From positions 1 to 64,000 of the forward strand of contig NZ_SLUB01000016.1 in the NCBI RefSeq assembly GCF_004799755.1: a DNA stretch of 64,000 nucleotides, written 5' to 3'. Origin of the DNA: Bacillus timonensis (GTDB lineage: Bacteria; Bacillota; Bacilli; Bacillales; Bacillaceae_L). The position numbers and the translations under genes were made by a program. The notes beneath the pieces are model-generated. The model had not been told where the DNA came from and ran no database searches. It worked only from the letters and a program-made list of their open reading frames with translations. The stretch's first letter is position 1. Each line of letters opens with the position of its first letter. Below, piece by piece: positions 1 through 7,749 of this stretch.

Positions 1-405
1 CGATGGGATTTATCCGCATCTGAGATTGCAGAAATTTATAAAAATCGGTGGATTATTGAATTATTTTTTAAATGGATAAAGCAATCACTACGATTCGTCA
101 AAGTCTGGAGTACAAAACCGCAAGGAATTTGGAACCAAATGTTTATAGCGATGATCGCTTATATTTTAACGCTCATTGTTAAACTAAAGACCAAATCAAA
201 GAAAAGCCAGAAGTTTATTCTTACAAATATTCGAGTGTATTTCGATAAAACATGGGAAAAGTTTATCTCTGCATTAGAATATAAACCAGTAAAGACATCA
301 AAAGGAAGACAAAAGGTTCCAGATAAACCGACGAAAGAAATATTCTACGGAAGTGTTGCGCTAATTGGTGAGAAAAAGAAACGTATTAAAAGGAAAATAA
401 AGTAA
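1..405 (+). CDS. IS4-family transposase, C-terminal part (cut by window edge)
   Basis: The reading frame is open from base 1 and ends at the TAA at 403-405, so the start lies outside the window. The first residues contain Y-x2-R-x3-E-x6-K (YKNRWIIELFFKWIK), the YREK signature around the last catalytic glutamate of IS4-superfamily DDE transposases. The rest is a lysine/arginine-rich tail typical of the C-terminus. A hairpin at 430-460 follows. I could not identify terminal inverted repeats or a target duplication, so it is not clear whether the element is complete upstream. The family call rests on the YREK motif. Activity cannot be judged. Confidence 0.8.
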   Translation, partial: RWDLSASEIAEIYKNRWIIELFFKWIKQSLRFVKVWSTKPQGIWNQMFIAMIAYILTLIVKLKTKSKKSQKFILTNIRVYFDKTWEKFISALEYKPVKTSKGRQKVPDKPTKEIFYGSVALIGEKKKRIKRKIK

Positions 406-429
406 AGTAAATACCAAAAAATGGGAACA

Positions 430-460
430 AACAACAATTTTATCCATGATTGTTGTTTTA
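430..460 (+). terminator. Hairpin after transposase
   Basis: AACAACAAT (430-438) pairs with ATTGTTGTT (449-457) around a 10-nt loop, followed by a T-rich run. It probably terminates the transposase transcript. Confidence 0.5.
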
Positions 461-530
461 GCTCCCAAGCGAAAAAACTAACTGTAAATATATTACTTTT
501 TATCAAAATAAATGCAATTATGCAAAGCTA

Positions 531-553
531 GTGGGACAGGTTCACTGTCCCAC
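531..553. repeat. Dispersed GGGACA palindrome, copy 1
   Basis: GTGGGACAG and CTGTCCCAC form a perfect 9-bp stem around GTTCA. Related copies lie at 2284-2310, 2334-2360, 4379-4405, 16955-16984 and 25901-25927. It sits just downstream of the GIY-YIG gene and could also serve as its terminator stem. Confidence 0.75.
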
Positions 554-566
554 TGACCCAGTATAA

Positions 567-929
567 TTAACGGGTCTTTTTCTTGTTGTATCCCCGTTCT
601 TCATAGGGTTGAATCTGATTAATCCATTTATTCTCAAGTTCTGATAAGGCTTCTTTTTCATTAAAATAGGGGTCATCTTTCTTTTTTAGTGTTTCTAAAA
701 TATCAATACTGAATGCACTGGCTCCGTAATGCTTCCAGTCTTCTTGTAGTTCCTTGTTCATAGGTGAAGCTGTGCCTGCCTCTAAACTGAATTTTAAACC
801 GTTTAAAGTTTTAAAATTTCTGGTGCTACCGATAAATACTTTTCCAGTTTGCGTGTTTTTTATCTGAAAAACACCGGCCTCGATAGGTGTTTCTTTGTAT
901 TGTTGTTTCAATTCTTTCTTGCGATCCAT
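567..929 (-). CDS. GIY-YIG nuclease family protein
   Basis: This 120-residue protein has a variant GIY-YIG core near residues 18-36: GVFQIKN, then GKVFIGSTRNF. In this family the second tyrosine is often changed, here to phenylalanine. A downstream acidic segment with NEKEAL and a tryptophan (ENKWI) matches the small Bacillus GIY-YIG proteins. The predicted role is DNA or RNA phosphodiester cleavage, but the biological substrate is unknown. The gene lies 57 nt downstream of the DUF2087 regulator gene on the same strand, with a GGGAG-type ribosome binding site, so the two probably form an operon. Fold call is fairly firm; activity is not shown. Confidence 0.75.
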   Translation of the reverse strand: MDRKKELKQQYKETPIEAGVFQIKNTQTGKVFIGSTRNFKTLNGLKFSLEAGTASPMNKELQEDWKHYGASAFSIDILETLKKKDDPYFNEKEALSELENKWINQIQPYEERGYNKKKTR

Positions 930-986
930 TTTATATTCTCCCTTTCAATGGGTATTTTACGAGTATTCACTTACTGCTGTGTTCCG

Positions 987-1742
987 CTATTTTTTCAGCC
1001 AGTATTGACTTCCATCCGTCTTTCTTCCTAAAAATCCATAACTAATTAAGTATCTTCGAATGAGGACATAATCATCATAAATGTCTTCTAAAATCTGATT
1101 GATTTCTTTTTCTGTGTAAATTATATCTTTTTCAAATCGCCCAGAGATTTCCCGAAGGATAATTAGTCTTTGTTTTTCTTTTGGGGGAAATTTCTTTAAC
1201 CTCCCATTTTTCCCTTCCGTTAGAAACTTTTTGATAATTTCTTTTTGTTCCTCATCCGTAACGGCATAGCGATCATCAAGCATTGTTGCTGTTTTATGAG
1301 GTGGAACAAAGGCAGGTGCATGCTGATCTTTCTCTTTTAAAAGTTCCATTATGGCTAAAAAGGTCTTTGCTTGACGTTCTTTCTCTTTCAACGCAAACCG
1401 ATGGTGCCTAATAGTAGAAGTGCTGCCTATACCCATCTCAGACTGTACATCTTTATCACTTTTGCCCTGATAAAAAAGGCGAATCAACTGATTTTGATGA
1501 TCGGTTAGCCCTGTCAGTTTTTTATCAAGTCCAATTAAATAATCAAATACGGATTGGTGGGAACCTTCAATATGAACACGCATATACCTTTCTGCCTCAT
1601 ATAAAAATCCTTCATGTGGGTAAATGATTCCTTTTTCGATCTTCTCTCCGCATAAAAGACAAGTATAAGAATCTGACTCTTCCAAATATCCCTGTTTAAG
1701 TTCTTCCAACGTTGCATTCCAAAAACCATCTGAAATATCCAT
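987..1742 (-). CDS. DUF2087 domain protein with zinc-finger-like and HTH regions
   Basis: This 251-residue protein appears to have three parts. Residues about 27-66 carry CLLC and a later H-x4-H, suggesting a zinc-binding finger. Residues about 75-125 resemble a LuxR-type helix-turn-helix (LTDHQNQLIRLFYQGKSDKDV, then STIRHHRF). Residues about 180-251 match the DUF2087 domain (FPPKEKQRLIILREI to the end). The architecture suggests a DNA-binding regulator, which is inference. It is the promoter-proximal gene of the pair with the GIY-YIG gene. A long AACAAACAT inverted repeat lies upstream at 1807-1833 and may be an operator. Confidence 0.7.
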   Translation of the reverse strand: MDISDGFWNATLEELKQGYLEESDSYTCLLCGEKIEKGIIYPHEGFLYEAERYMRVHIEGSHQSVFDYLIGLDKKLTGLTDHQNQLIRLFYQGKSDKDVQSEMGIGSTSTIRHHRFALKEKERQAKTFLAIMELLKEKDQHAPAFVPPHKTATMLDDRYAVTDEEQKEIIKKFLTEGKNGRLKKFPPKEKQRLIILREISGRFEKDIIYTEKEINQILEDIYDDYVLIRRYLISYGFLGRKTDGSQYWLKK

Positions 1743-1806
1743 TGTTTAAACACATCCATTAAAAGTTTGTAGTAAAACAAATATATTATAATTTTGTTTA
1801 TTAATC

Positions 1807-1833
1807 AACAAACATTTTTGTTTCATGTTTGTT
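1807..1833. promoter_or_regulatory. AACAAACAT inverted repeat, possible operator
   Basis: AACAAACAT (1807-1815) is mirrored by ATGTTTGTT (1825-1833), and a third direct copy lies at 1911-1919. It sits between the DUF2087 gene and a small ORF on the opposite strand. No known regulator site was recognised. Confidence 0.35.
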
Positions 1834-1856
1834 TCTTGAAGTGTAGGAGGTTTTAC

Positions 1857-1907
1857 ATGAATAGAGTAAGAGCAGAAGGGTATGTTTTGGACGAATTGGG
1901 CAAATGA
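1857..1907 (+). CDS. Possible 16-residue small ORF
   Basis: ATG at 1857 is preceded by a strong AGGAGG six bases upstream and reads MNRVRAEGYVLDELGK before TGA. The site would initiate well, but the peptide matches nothing I recognise. It could be a leader peptide, the remnant of a longer gene, or chance. It ends four bases before the third AACAAACAT copy. Confidence 0.3.
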   Translation: MNRVRAEGYVLDELGK

Positions 1908-2008
1908 GGAAACAAACATACGGTAATTATGTGATTATTTTGAGCAAACTATCGTTTAAGGGAAGTGTGAGATTCAAAAGGCATTTCCTACACGAGGAGG
2001 TGGGATAA

Positions 2009-2206
2009 TTGGCTGACAACAAACGAAATCGCGATGATATTAATACTGGCGAGGCACTTGGAACGGGTGCCGGTGCAACTGCAGGAGCAGTGGTGGGATC
2101 TGTGTTGGGACCACTAGGTACAGTTGCGGGTGCTATTGCTGGTGGGGCACTGGGCAACAAGGCTGGCGAAGGTGCTGAAGAGGCTGTGGATCAAGAAGAA
2201 AAGTAA
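2009..2206 (+). CDS. Small glycine-zipper protein
   Basis: The 65-residue product starts at TTG 2009, chosen because GAGGAGG lies at 1994-2000. The ends are hydrophilic (MADNKRNRDD and GAEEAVDQEEK). The middle (residues about 16-54) is an alternating Gly/Ala stretch (GTGAGATAGAVVGSVLGPLG, then GAIAGGALGNKAG) typical of glycine-zipper membrane-associating segments. Such small proteins occur widely in Bacillaceae, generally without assigned function. No partner gene is evident. A hairpin with T-run follows. Confidence 0.75.
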   Translation: MADNKRNRDDINTGEALGTGAGATAGAVVGSVLGPLGTVAGAIAGGALGNKAGEGAEEAVDQEEK

Positions 2207-2228
2207 AGGTTTCACTATACTTAATTTG

Positions 2229-2261
2229 AAAAAGGCTCCCAGATGGGGGGCTTTTCTTTTC
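2229..2261 (+). terminator. Terminator after glycine-zipper gene
   Basis: AAAAGGCTCCC and GGGGGGCTTTT pair imperfectly around a short loop, and the stem runs into a T-rich tract. Confidence 0.65.
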
Positions 2262-2283
2262 TGTTAGAAAGGCAAAGATGCAG

Positions 2284-2310
2284 GGGACACAGGGACAGGT
2301 ACTGCGTCCC
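2284..2310. repeat. Dispersed GGGACA palindrome, copy 2
   Basis: GGGACACAGGGACAGG and the following GTCCC can pair. The core GGGACAGGTAC resembles the copy at 16955. Confidence 0.6.
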
Positions 2311-2333
2311 AGTCTTTTTACCAAATAACTTTT

Positions 2334-2360
2334 GGGACAATGAACCTGTCCCTCTGTCCC
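2334..2360. repeat. Dispersed GGGACA palindrome, copy 3
   Basis: It begins GGGACAATGAACCTGTCCC and continues TCTGTCCC. It is identical over 27 bases to the copy at 25901-25927 and differs by one base from that at 4379-4405. Confidence 0.75.
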
Positions 2361-2453
2361 GCATATAAAACAAATTATAAGAAATAATAGGTTAGGTAAG
2401 ATATTGGGATTTACTCTACCACTTAAAAATCATTGATAAAGGAGAATGTAAAA

Positions 2454-3065
2454 TTGTCAAATGTTAAATTAGCCGTTATTTTTTACAGTATGGGCGGCAC
2501 AAATTATCAGTTATCAAAATGGGCAGAAGAAGGAGCTAAAGAAGCAGGGGCGGAAGTTAAAGTATTAAAGGTCCAGGAATTAGCTCCAGAGTCTGTCATC
2601 CAGGGAAATGAAGTATGGAAAGCAACAGTTGAAGCAACGAAGGACGTTCCAGTGGTCACATCAGAAGATATTGAATGGGCAGACGCCATTATCTTCAGTG
2701 TTCCTACCCGTTTTGGAAACATGCCTTCACAAATGAAGCAGTTTCTTGATACGCAAGGTGGCCTTTGGGCTAGTGGAAAAACGATTAATAAAGTTGTAAG
2801 TGCAATGACGTCTGCTCAAAATCCGCATGGTGGACAAGAAGCGACAATCCTTTCGTTATACACCAGTATGATGCATTGGGGAGCGATTATTGCTGCACCT
2901 GGTTATACTGATCCAGTATTGTTTGGAGCTGGTGGAAATCCATACGGAACAAGTGTGACAGTCGGTCAAGATGGAAAAATGATTGAAGACGTACAAGCGG
3001 CAGTAAAACATCAAGCAAAACGTACGGTTACTGTTGCAGAATGGGTAAAAAAAGCAAATCAATAA
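2454..3065 (+). CDS. wrbA: NAD(P)H:quinone oxidoreductase, WrbA type
   Basis: The 203-residue protein has the flavodoxin-like fold of WrbA (type IV NAD(P)H:quinone oxidoreductase), an FMN enzyme that reduces quinones by two electrons. Visible family features are the N-terminal phosphate-binding segment (YSMGGTNYQLSKW), PTRFGNMPSQMKQFLDTQGGLW, and the GGQEATILSLYTSMMHWG block. TTG at 2454 is preferred because AAAGGAG lies nine bases upstream; the in-frame TTG at 2433 has no such site. It is followed by its own terminator and appears monocistronic. Dispersed palindromes precede it. Confidence 0.88.
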   Translation: MSNVKLAVIFYSMGGTNYQLSKWAEEGAKEAGAEVKVLKVQELAPESVIQGNEVWKATVEATKDVPVVTSEDIEWADAIIFSVPTRFGNMPSQMKQFLDTQGGLWASGKTINKVVSAMTSAQNPHGGQEATILSLYTSMMHWGAIIAAPGYTDPVLFGAGGNPYGTSVTVGQDGKMIEDVQAAVKHQAKRTVTVAEWVKKANQ

Positions 3066-3076
3066 ATGATGAATTT

Positions 3077-3116
3077 GAGACCTTGAATTGCGGTATAGTC
3101 GGGGTCTCTTTTTTTT
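3077..3116 (+). terminator. Terminator after wrbA
   Basis: GAGACC (3077-3082) pairs with GGTCTC (3103-3108), followed by eight T residues. Confidence 0.75.
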
Positions 3117-3209
3117 GTGGGTTGATGTGGGTAAAATTTACAATTCCTCTAGTTTTATTTTCGTAATATAATTATTTGAGCAGTTTTTCATTAGGGGGAT
3201 ATTTTCAGC

Positions 3210-4352
3210 ATGAAGAAGAAAAAATGGCTAGTCGGAATTTTAACAACATTGATAATGGCTGTAATCATAATTGCCGTTACAATTGATATAGGTGGCGACG
3301 ATACTGTTGAAACTTTTTTAAAAGAAGAAACAATAACGAAGGCTACAATAGCAAGCGAAATAGATAAGGAAATGAAAGAGGACAAGACAGTTAGGCAGGA
3401 AGCGTTACACGAAGATATTCAAAAAGAAAATGAGATAAAAGTTGAAACACAAAAGACTGAGAAGGCGACTTCTACTACTCTAGGAAAGCCCGTCACTAAA
3501 TATGTTACCGTAGGTTCTTTAAACGTGCGTAGCGGGGCAGGTACGAATTATCCAGTTGTTATGGCTGTTACGCAAGGCCAATCCCTTTTCGTTAGTGAGG
3601 TTACAGATTCTTGGAGTAAAGTGAAAATGAATGATAAAACAGGCTGGGTGTATAGTGAATATTTGTCCGATTCGAAACCTGTTGTTGAAAAAAGCGTTGT
3701 GGCAGCACCACCAGCCCCAGCTCCAAAACCTGTAACACAGCCTGAAATAAGTGGGAATATTGCTGATACATTAAAAACGGTTAATGGAAATAAACAGCTT
3801 ATTCTTGTAACGGCGAATGGATACAATACCAATCGGGCAACGATTCAAGCGTTTGAGAAGGATGCAAATGGAAAATGGAATCCGATTTTAAGCACGACTG
3901 GCTATATCGGAAAAAATGGCTTTACAACAAACAAAAAAGAAGGCGATGGTAAATCGCCGGTAGGCAAATATACGATCGGAACTGCTTTTGGTCAAAAAGG
4001 TAATCCAGGAACGAAATTATCTTTCCGAAACATTACAAATGATGATGTATGGGTCGATGATCCGGAATCCCCACTTTACAACTCCTGGCAATCAAGAAGC
4101 GCAACCCAAGGACAGTGGAAAAGTGCAGAGGATATGATGCATCGTCTATATACCTATGGATTTGTGATCAATTACAATACAGAGAGAACTCCCTATAAAG
4201 GAAGTGCGATATTCTTCCATGTTGGCAGTGGGTATACGTTGGGGTGTACTGCAACATCGGAAGCAAATGTGATCAAACTTTTGAAATGGTTGGATCCAGC
4301 AAAAAATCCTGTTATCGTTCAGACGCCGGCACAAGAACTGAATAAATATTAG
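3210..4352 (+). CDS. L,D-transpeptidase with SH3 domain
   Basis: The 380-residue cell-wall enzyme starts with MKKKK and a hydrophobic segment (residues 6-25) acting as signal anchor. A charged, coiled region follows (about 30-90), then a bacterial SH3 domain (about 97-153: VTVGSLNVRSGAGTNYPVV to WVYSEYL). A proline/alanine linker leads to a YkuD-type L,D-transpeptidase domain (about 195-375). The catalytic set is visible as FFHVGSGYTLGC, with His337 and Cys346. Such enzymes make 3-3 peptidoglycan cross-links or attach proteins to the wall. It is monocistronic. ATG 3210 follows GGGGGAT. Confidence 0.88.
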   Translation: MKKKKWLVGILTTLIMAVIIIAVTIDIGGDDTVETFLKEETITKATIASEIDKEMKEDKTVRQEALHEDIQKENEIKVETQKTEKATSTTLGKPVTKYVTVGSLNVRSGAGTNYPVVMAVTQGQSLFVSEVTDSWSKVKMNDKTGWVYSEYLSDSKPVVEKSVVAAPPAPAPKPVTQPEISGNIADTLKTVNGNKQLILVTANGYNTNRATIQAFEKDANGKWNPILSTTGYIGKNGFTTNKKEGDGKSPVGKYTIGTAFGQKGNPGTKLSFRNITNDDVWVDDPESPLYNSWQSRSATQGQWKSAEDMMHRLYTYGFVINYNTERTPYKGSAIFFHVGSGYTLGCTATSEANVIKLLKWLDPAKNPVIVQTPAQELNKY

Positions 4353-4378
4353 ACTGGTACAGATAAGGCCTGACACCT

Positions 4379-4405
4379 GGGACAATGTACCTGTCCCTCT
4401 GTCCC
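4379..4405. repeat. Dispersed GGGACA palindrome, copy 4
   Basis: It begins GGGACAATGTACCTGTCCC and continues TCTGTCCC. It lies 26 bases after the L,D-transpeptidase stop codon. Confidence 0.75.
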
Positions 4406-4488
4406 GCCGTGATTCCTGTCACTAAATTATTTTTTGATGTAGCGTATGCTATAAGAAAAGGCATCATGCACTGTAGTGAAGGAGGATA

Positions 4489-5010
4489 ATGGCTAATATG
4501 ATAATAGGAGACCCCAATATTGAATTAAGTGCTCCACTTCAACAATTAAAAGATGAGCATACGTTTTTGCGGGCAGACATGGATCGTTTCTATGAAATTG
4601 CGGAAGAAATAGAGTTTGAGTCCGGCCCTGAAGTGCTGGAACTGTTTTGGGATTTATTTGAATTGGTCTCGGCTTTCAATGACAAACTATCCGTCCATTC
4701 GAAGCGAGAGGATGAAGGCTTATTCCCGTTAATAGATCAGCACCTTGGAGAAAATGACACAACCATCGAGACGATGGAATATGAGCATCAGAAGGCAGAA
4801 CAGCATCTACAGGATTTTTTAAATGAGACTGCTGCAGTGAGAGAAAAAATGGATGAATACCATGCGCAAACCATTACAGTTTACGCAGTACAAGCTTATG
4901 CAACCTTAACACAGCACTTTGCAAAGGAAGAAAATATGTTGTTTCCATTAGCAGAGAAAATATTGTCAGTTGAAGAAATGGATGAGCTCGCGCGGATGTT
5001 TCGGGATTAA
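4489..5010 (+). CDS. Hemerythrin-like domain protein
   Basis: The 173-residue protein is a predicted four-helix bundle with the spaced histidine/acid ligands of hemerythrin-type di-iron proteins. These are DEHTFLRADM in helix 1, VHSKREDEGLFPLID in helix 2, EYEHQKAEQHL in helix 3 and TQHFAKEENMLFPLAE in helix 4. The family binds oxygen or senses or repairs oxidative and nitrosative damage; the exact role here is unknown. The start may be 4489 or the in-frame ATG at 4498: GGAGG ends at 4485, so the two spacings are 3 and 12 bases. No obvious operon partner. Confidence 0.85.
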   Translation: MANMIIGDPNIELSAPLQQLKDEHTFLRADMDRFYEIAEEIEFESGPEVLELFWDLFELVSAFNDKLSVHSKREDEGLFPLIDQHLGENDTTIETMEYEHQKAEQHLQDFLNETAAVREKMDEYHAQTITVYAVQAYATLTQHFAKEENMLFPLAEKILSVEEMDELARMFRD

Positions 5011-5102
5011 AAAAATAGTATTCAGAAATACCCAAACTCACACTCGCAACTAAGACTAAGTAACTAAAAGTTTCCTCTTTTAAAAATTTTTGGATAAAGT
5101 GA

Positions 5103-5131
5103 TTGACAGATAGTAAAATTCCGTGTAATTT
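5103..5131 (+). promoter_or_regulatory. SigA-type promoter for the SAM-riboswitch transcript
   Basis: TTGACA (5103-5108), a 17-bp spacer, then TAATTT (5126-5131), placed 36 bases before the riboswitch. Confidence 0.7.
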
Positions 5132-5166
5132 TATATCAACAAACAACAACTTAATTACGAATTGAT

Positions 5167-5266
5167 TCTTATCCAGAGAGGTGGAGGGACTGGCCCGACG
5201 ATACCTCGGCAACAGACATTTTGTACTGTGCCAATTCCAGCAAGCGCTAAGCTTGAAAGATAAGAA
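5167..5266 (+). ncRNA. SAM-I (S-box) riboswitch
   Basis: TTCTTATC (5167-5174) and GATAAGAA (5259-5266) form helix P1. Between them lie the conserved S-box blocks: AGAGAGGTGGAGGGACTGGC, CCTCGGCAAC and GTGCCAATTCC, then GAAAGATAAGA. SAM binding would favour the terminator at 5293-5319, turning off the sulfur/methionine genes downstream when methionine is plentiful. Confidence 0.95.
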
Positions 5267-5292
5267 GAGTGTATTTGAACTATGCATGTATG

Positions 5293-5319
5293 CCCTCTTC
5301 TTGTTAGAAGAGGGTTTTT
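5293..5319 (+). terminator. SAM-riboswitch expression-platform terminator
   Basis: CCCTCTTC (5293-5300) pairs with GAAGAGGG (5307-5314) followed by five T. The 3' side of the aptamer (AGAAGAG) can pair alternatively with the CTCTTCTT arm, giving an antiterminator. Confidence 0.88.
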
Positions 5320-5399
5320 ATTTTGGCAAAATGAACAATTGTCTTACTGGTAAACCAGCGGCAATGGCTTAATACACATCTTTTACAAGGAGGAGTGAC

Positions 5400-5573
5400 A
5401 TGGCAAAACTTGATGAATCCAAAGTGAACCATATTTTATCAACCTTGGAGAACCTGGAATTTGGATCTGTTGTGATTACCGTCCACAATGGAGAAATCAC
5501 CCAAATTGATGCGACGGAAAAAAAGCGTTTTTCCCTACAAAAATCAATCCAAAACCAAACAACGAAAAAATAA
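5400..5573 (+). CDS. yezD: YezD family small protein (DUF2292)
   Basis: This 57-residue protein (MAKLDESKVNHILSTLENLE, then FGSVVITVHNGEITQIDATEKKR) matches the YezD/DUF2292 family, small proteins commonly linked to sulfur assimilation genes in Firmicutes. Their biochemical function is not known. ATG at 5400 follows AAGGAGGAG. It is the first gene behind the SAM-I riboswitch. A hairpin/terminator leader at 5577-5652 separates it from the next gene. No signal peptide or membrane segment is present. Confidence 0.8.
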   Translation: MAKLDESKVNHILSTLENLEFGSVVITVHNGEITQIDATEKKRFSLQKSIQNQTTKK

Positions 5574-5576
5574 TAA

Positions 5577-5652
5577 GCCGATTAGACGACTAAAGGCATC
5601 TTTATTTTCAAAGCGTCCACTTTTGACGTTTTGGATAAAGATGCCTTTTTCT
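5577..5652 (+). promoter_or_regulatory. 25-nt conserved hairpin overlapping a terminator, copy 1
   Basis: Bases 5577-5601 are identical to 7750-7774. The first 21 can fold as GCC-TTAG-ACGA-CTAA-GGC. The same AAAGGCATCT (5592-5601) is the 5' arm of a terminator whose 3' arm, AAAGATGCCTTT, ends at 5648 before a T-run; a second stem nests inside. The two folds exclude each other, as in an antiterminator/terminator pair. It lies between yezD and the FMN reductase gene. Confidence 0.6.
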
Positions 5653-5737
5653 ATTCCTTTTTTCAGTGGAAGGGGGAGGTTGATGTTCCAAAACTCATAA
5701 GAAATGATTTCAATAAAAATGCGAAAGGATGATTAAG

Positions 5738-6289
5738 ATGAGTGAAATCGTTATTTTATCAGGAAGTCCTTCAGAAAGTTCTAGAACGGATTTGGTTCTA
5801 CAGTTTGTAGGAAAAAAGCTTAAACATGAAGGTTTTTCAATCACACATGTATCCGTGAGAGATATTCCTTCTGATGACATATTCAATCTGAAGTTTGATA
5901 GTCCAGCCCTTAAGGAGCTCACTTCACTAATCCAAGGGGCAGAAGGTGTGATTGTAGGATCCCCCGTTTACAAGGCTGCGTACACAGGAGTTCTGAAGGC
6001 TGTGCTAGATTTACTTCCACAAGATGTGTTAGCAAGAAAAACCGTTTTACCAATTATGACAGGCGGAAGCCCAGCACATCTCCTTGCGATTGACTTTAGT
6101 CTCAAACCTTTATTGGCTGCATTAAAGGGGCAAAGCTTACAGGGGGTGTACTTCCAAGATTGTCAAATTGATAAAACACAAGCGGTCAATCCCATTATCG
6201 ATGTAAATGTTTTAGAAAGATTGAAAAAGGAGCTGTACTACTTTATTGAATCAGTTAATCAGAGTAAAGATTTTGCCATAAAAAATTAA
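5738..6289 (+). CDS. NADPH-dependent FMN reductase (SsuE-like)
   Basis: The 183-residue flavodoxin-like reductase opens with the flavin-phosphate-binding segment VILSGSPSESSRTDLVLQFV. It also has the family block GVIVGSPVYKAAYTGVLKAVLDLLPQD and MTGGSPAHLLAIDFSLKPLL. It would reduce FMN with NAD(P)H and pass FMNH2 to the flavin-dependent monooxygenase encoded 21 bases downstream, as SsuE does for SsuD. ATG 5738 is preferred over 5729, since AAAGGA ends at 5729. Its place behind the SAM riboswitch and leader element suggests sulfur-limitation control. The native sulfur substrate is unknown. Confidence 0.85.
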   Translation: MSEIVILSGSPSESSRTDLVLQFVGKKLKHEGFSITHVSVRDIPSDDIFNLKFDSPALKELTSLIQGAEGVIVGSPVYKAAYTGVLKAVLDLLPQDVLARKTVLPIMTGGSPAHLLAIDFSLKPLLAALKGQSLQGVYFQDCQIDKTQAVNPIIDVNVLERLKKELYYFIESVNQSKDFAIKN

Positions 6290-6310
6290 TTTTAAAAGGA
6301 GCTAACAAAA

Positions 6311-7696
6311 ATGACAAAGAAAAGAATTTATTTAAATGCATTTGATATGAACTGTGTGGGGCATCAATCTCCAGGACTATGGACACATCCTGAGGATCAA
6401 TCCCATCGCTATAAAGATAGCGAGTATTGGATAGAACTAGCGAAGCTTTTAGAAAAAGGTAGATTCGATGCTATTTTTCTAGCAGATGTATTAGGTCCAT
6501 ATGATGTATACCAAGGCTCTCGAGATGCTGCTATCCGTCAAGGGACCCAAACCCCTGTTAACGACCCATCACTAGTAGTGCCATTAATGTCAGCAGTGAC
6601 AAAGCATTTAGGATTTGGAGTCACGGCATCTGTTACACATGAGCATCCTTATACATTTGCTCGCAGAATGTCGACACTGGATCATATAACAAAAGGGCGT
6701 GTCGGCTGGAATATTGTCACTTCTTATTTAAAAAGCGCCGCGGTGAATATGGGATTGGAAGACCAAATTAAACATGATGAGCGCTACGATATTGCCGAGG
6801 AATATTTACAAGTTTGCTATAAATTATGGGAAGGCAGCTGGGAGGATGATGCCGTATTAGCAGATAAAGAGAATCGGATTTTCGCTGACCCGAGTAAGGT
6901 TCATGATATCAACCATGAAGGTAAATATTTTAAAGTTCCAGGTGCACATCTGTGTGAACCTTCTCCACAAAGAACGCCGGTACTCTATCAGGCTGGAACT
7001 TCAACAAAGGGGCGCGCTTTTGCTGGTAAAAATGCAGAGCTCATCTTTATCGGAGCACCTACAAGATACGTGGCGAAGCAGTCAGTTAAGAAGTTACGTG
7101 AAGAAGCTAAAAAGGCAGGTAGATCACCTGAGGAAATTAAAATACTGACCATGATTACTCCGATAGTTGGCAGAACGGAAGAAGAAGCTTTTGAAAAATA
7201 CAATGAGTATAAAAAATATATAAGTTATGAAGGTGCACTAGCACTACTTGGGGGATGGACTGGAATTGACTTTTCAGAATATGCTCCAGATGAAAATCTT
7301 CGTTTTGTAAAAAATGAGGCGATTCATTCTGCAGTTGAAAACCTTACAAAGATTGACCCGGATAAAAAATGGACTGTAAATGAAATCAAAAATTATACGG
7401 GAATTGGCGGAATGGGACCTGTTACTGTTGGAAGCCCAGAACAAGTTGCAGATGATTTGGAGAGTTGGGTGGAAGAGACAGGAATTGATGGATTTAACAT
7501 TGCCTATGCGATTACTCCTGGTACCTTTAAAGATTTCATCGAACTTGTTGTGCCCATATTACAAGAAAGAGGTCTAGTTCGAAAGGAATATGAAGGTGGA
7601 ACATTAAGGGATAGTCTATTTGGCAAGGGAAGCCAGCTATCAGAACACCATCCCGGAAAACAGTACGGAAAACTAAGTATTTTAGCAACAACATAA
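6311..7696 (+). CDS. LLM-class flavin-dependent monooxygenase (NtaA/SnaA/DszA family)
   Basis: At 461 residues this matches the NtaA/SnaA/SoxA/DszA branch of bacterial luciferase-like monooxygenases. Landmarks are YLNAFDMNCVGHQSPGLW at the start, FDAIFLADVLG, HPYTFARRMSTLDHITKGRVGWNIVTS, PVLYQAGTSTKGRAFAGKNAELIF and VGSPEQVADDLESWVEETG. These enzymes use FMNH2 and O2 to cleave C-S or C-N bonds, for example in S-modified cysteines (B. subtilis YxeK, YtnJ). The neighbouring FMN reductase, yezD and metNIQ support a role in releasing sulfur from organic compounds. The actual substrate cannot be read from sequence. Confidence 0.85.
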   Translation: MTKKRIYLNAFDMNCVGHQSPGLWTHPEDQSHRYKDSEYWIELAKLLEKGRFDAIFLADVLGPYDVYQGSRDAAIRQGTQTPVNDPSLVVPLMSAVTKHLGFGVTASVTHEHPYTFARRMSTLDHITKGRVGWNIVTSYLKSAAVNMGLEDQIKHDERYDIAEEYLQVCYKLWEGSWEDDAVLADKENRIFADPSKVHDINHEGKYFKVPGAHLCEPSPQRTPVLYQAGTSTKGRAFAGKNAELIFIGAPTRYVAKQSVKKLREEAKKAGRSPEEIKILTMITPIVGRTEEEAFEKYNEYKKYISYEGALALLGGWTGIDFSEYAPDENLRFVKNEAIHSAVENLTKIDPDKKWTVNEIKNYTGIGGMGPVTVGSPEQVADDLESWVEETGIDGFNIAYAITPGTFKDFIELVVPILQERGLVRKEYEGGTLRDSLFGKGSQLSEHHPGKQYGKLSILATT

Positions 7697-7749
7697 CAAA
7701 CATCTAGGAATGTTCATTTTTCTGCCAAGAAGTATCATTTGAAACAATT

